From: an uncultured Spirochaetota bacterium
Lineage (GTDB): Bacteria; Spirochaetota; Spirochaetia; Treponematales; Treponemataceae
Reading direction: 5' to 3'
Assembly (NCBI GenBank): GCA_944389415.1
Contig: CALXMF010000009.1
Location: 1 to 64,000 of the forward strand
DNA: 64,000 nucleotides
Below the pieces are notes generated by a model. It saw nothing but the letters and a program-made list of their open reading frames with translations. It ran no database searches and was not told where the DNA came from. The position numbers and the translations under genes were made by a program. How positions within the stretch are numbered: position 1 is the first letter of the stretch; each line of letters opens with the position of its first letter. Positions 62,931 to 64,000 of this stretch are shown here, piece after piece.

Positions 62931-63498
62931 TTTTCTTACAGATGATGTTTCTTCATTATTTGTGATAGAAAAACTTTCAGAACAAAATCTGAATGATTCG
63001 TTTATGATTTCAGAAAAATTCGCGGAATATAAAAGTTTCCTTTATTCAAATGCGTTGATATATCAATCTCTTTTTATATCACAAACGTTTTTACTGATCG
63101 AAAAGGAATCCAGAACGATTGCAGCGTATATTTCTCTAACTGCTGATACTGTTGCATTAAAACCGTCAGAAAAGAAGAAAGCCGGATTAAATGAAATTCC
63201 GTTTCTGTTTCTTCCCGCATTGAAGATTGCAAAACTTGCAGTATGTGAGTACTGTACAGGAAAATATAAGCATATTGGTTCCTATTTGATCAGATTTGCA
63301 TGTATAAAGGCATTCAGTGTTAATGACCGTTTTATGGCATGCCGCCTTGTTTCTGTAGATGCTGATATAGAACATAATCCTGGGATTCTGGAATTTTACA
63401 GAAAAAACGGTTTTTCACCACTAAAAAATTCAGTATATAAGAAGAAGTTCCCGAACAGAACAAAAACAGTCGGAATGTGGAAAGATATTTTCTCATAA
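62923..63498 (+). CDS. GNAT-family acetyltransferase-like protein, candidate toxin
   Basis: This encodes 191 residues from ATG 62923 (TAAGG nine bases upstream). The GNAT parts are FLLIEKESRTIAAYISL (beta 2-3), KIAKLAVCEYCTGKYKHIGS (beta 4 and the acetyl-CoA loop, but without a clean Q/RxxGxG/A), and NPGILEFYRKNGF (beta 5-6). The weak CoA loop leaves activity open. In type II GNAT systems the toxin acetylates aminoacyl-tRNA. Here the antitoxin-like partner is not the usual DUF1778 RHH. Confidence 0.6.
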   Translation: MIDFLTDDVSSLFVIEKLSEQNLNDSFMISEKFAEYKSFLYSNALIYQSLFISQTFLLIEKESRTIAAYISLTADTVALKPSEKKKAGLNEIPFLFLPALKIAKLAVCEYCTGKYKHIGSYLIRFACIKAFSVNDRFMACRLVSVDADIEHNPGILEFYRKNGFSPLKNSVYKKKFPNRTKTVGMWKDIFS

Positions 63499-63500
63499 TT

Positions 63501-63615
63501 CCGTAAAAATCATTTTTCTTTTCAGCCTGAAATATACTATGGCTGATTATTCAGAACAGAAACAGTTACTTTTCTTCACTATGCATAACTTACCGTATTA
63601 TTGTTCATGCCGTAG
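63501..63615 (+). repeat. 115-bp direct repeat, copy 2
   Basis: This matches 62510-62623. It lies directly upstream of the pyruvyltransferase and includes TTTCAG-C-CTGAAA and TATACT. Confidence 0.85.
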
Positions 63616-63627
63616 CGAGGATATACG

Positions 63628-64000
63628 ATGAAAATCGGTATCATGACTTTTTGGTGGTCAGAAGATAATTATGGGCAGCTTTTGCAGTGTTACGCGCTGC
63701 AAAAGTACCTGCGTGATCAGGGACATGATCCATTTCTTATACGGTATGACCCGCGCAATGATTATGTGCCAACACCTCTGTATCGGAAATTGCTGAAAGC
63801 GCTGAATCCGGTGAAACTTGTTGGATATCTTTCTCTTAAAAGAAGAATGTATCTTTCGTCAAAAGAGTATACCACACACAACCGGCAATTCAGTATATTC
63901 AGAGATACGTATTTGAAACAAAGTGAACAGATATATTATTCGTATGATGAGCTAAAAGCGAATCCTCCACAAGCGGACTGTTATATCGTAGGCAGCGATC
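63628..64000 (+). CDS. Polysaccharide pyruvyltransferase-family protein (3' truncated)
   Basis: 124 residues are visible before the window ends. Start ATG 63628 has GAGG seven bases upstream. MKIGIMTFWWSEDNYGQLLQ and QCYALQKYLRDQGHD, then NPPQADCYIVGSD, are typical of PS_pyruv_trans (CsaB-like) proteins. They transfer pyruvyl groups to glycan sugars, or act in related glycan steps. FrhB-type genes accompany them, as at 59615. Confidence 0.88.
   Translation, partial: MKIGIMTFWWSEDNYGQLLQCYALQKYLRDQGHDPFLIRYDPRNDYVPTPLYRKLLKALNPVKLVGYLSLKRRMYLSSKEYTTHNRQFSIFRDTYLKQSEQIYYSYDELKANPPQADCYIVGSD

Overview
The window reads as a chromosomal segment of a Treponema-type spirochaete. The clues are a p83/100-type antigen beside a beta-propeller protein and an RlmCD/RumA-type methyltransferase, many signal-peptide proteins and lipoproteins resembling only treponemal families, a TPR/unknown/TPR string upstream of recA, an FbpABC-type transporter, an MCP, and a sigma-54 activator next to cmk-rpsA. 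The genus is inferred from protein character alone; the species cannot be named.

Layout. 1-9.8 kb: truncated TPR protein, a UDG-like protein, a WYL regulator with a palindromic operator, then (minus strand) a methyltransferase, beta-propeller and p83/100 operon. 8.9-12.9 kb: lipase, signal peptidase, HemW, PfkB kinase. 13-17.4 kb: fbpC-fbpB-fbpA on the minus strand. 17.5-27.7 kb: envelope block with a putative beta-barrel, a small lipoprotein, two tandem fibronectin-III lipoproteins (one with a TA microsatellite in its signal peptide), and a divergent lipoprotein/OMP/lipoprotein trio. 27.7-39 kb: MCP, methyltransferase, RdgB with a sigma-like protein, NrnA, argF, tRNA-Met, a solitary OLD-type ATPase/TOPRIM protein, VanZ, WecA-type transferase. 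39-57.6 kb: housekeeping genes (aminotransferase, glgA, rpe, recA, folK, scpA, scpB, rluB, cmk, rpsA, a GAF/sigma-54 activator, TPR protein, ogt, mntP, argG).

57.6-64 kb: a surface-polysaccharide locus, preceded by about 500 bp of gene-free DNA with two abutting palindromes, a stem-loop and an array of five degenerate 22-bp tandem repeats. The locus has a Wzx-type flippase, an FrhB-type protein, an acyltransferase that is out of frame at a run of ten Gs, and a pyruvyltransferase running off the end. Between the last two lie two small two-gene modules (YafQ-type toxin-antitoxin; a 51-aa protein with a GNAT-like protein). Both have the same 70-bp promoter/leader. The second is also bracketed by a 115-bp direct repeat, and a broken copy of the pyruvyltransferase start lies before the first.

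The most unusual content is (1) candidate phase-variable surface genes with a G10 tract and an (AT)11 tract, (2) the duplicated promoter-plus-toxin modules in the polysaccharide locus, with a possibly undescribed 51-aa/GNAT pair, (3) the 22-bp repeat array, and (4) a sigma-factor-like gene whose ribosome binding site sits inside a perfect palindrome. Several genes (lepB, rpe, the OLD-type gene, mntP) have a -10 element just before the start codon and no Shine-Dalgarno sequence, suggesting leaderless transcripts.
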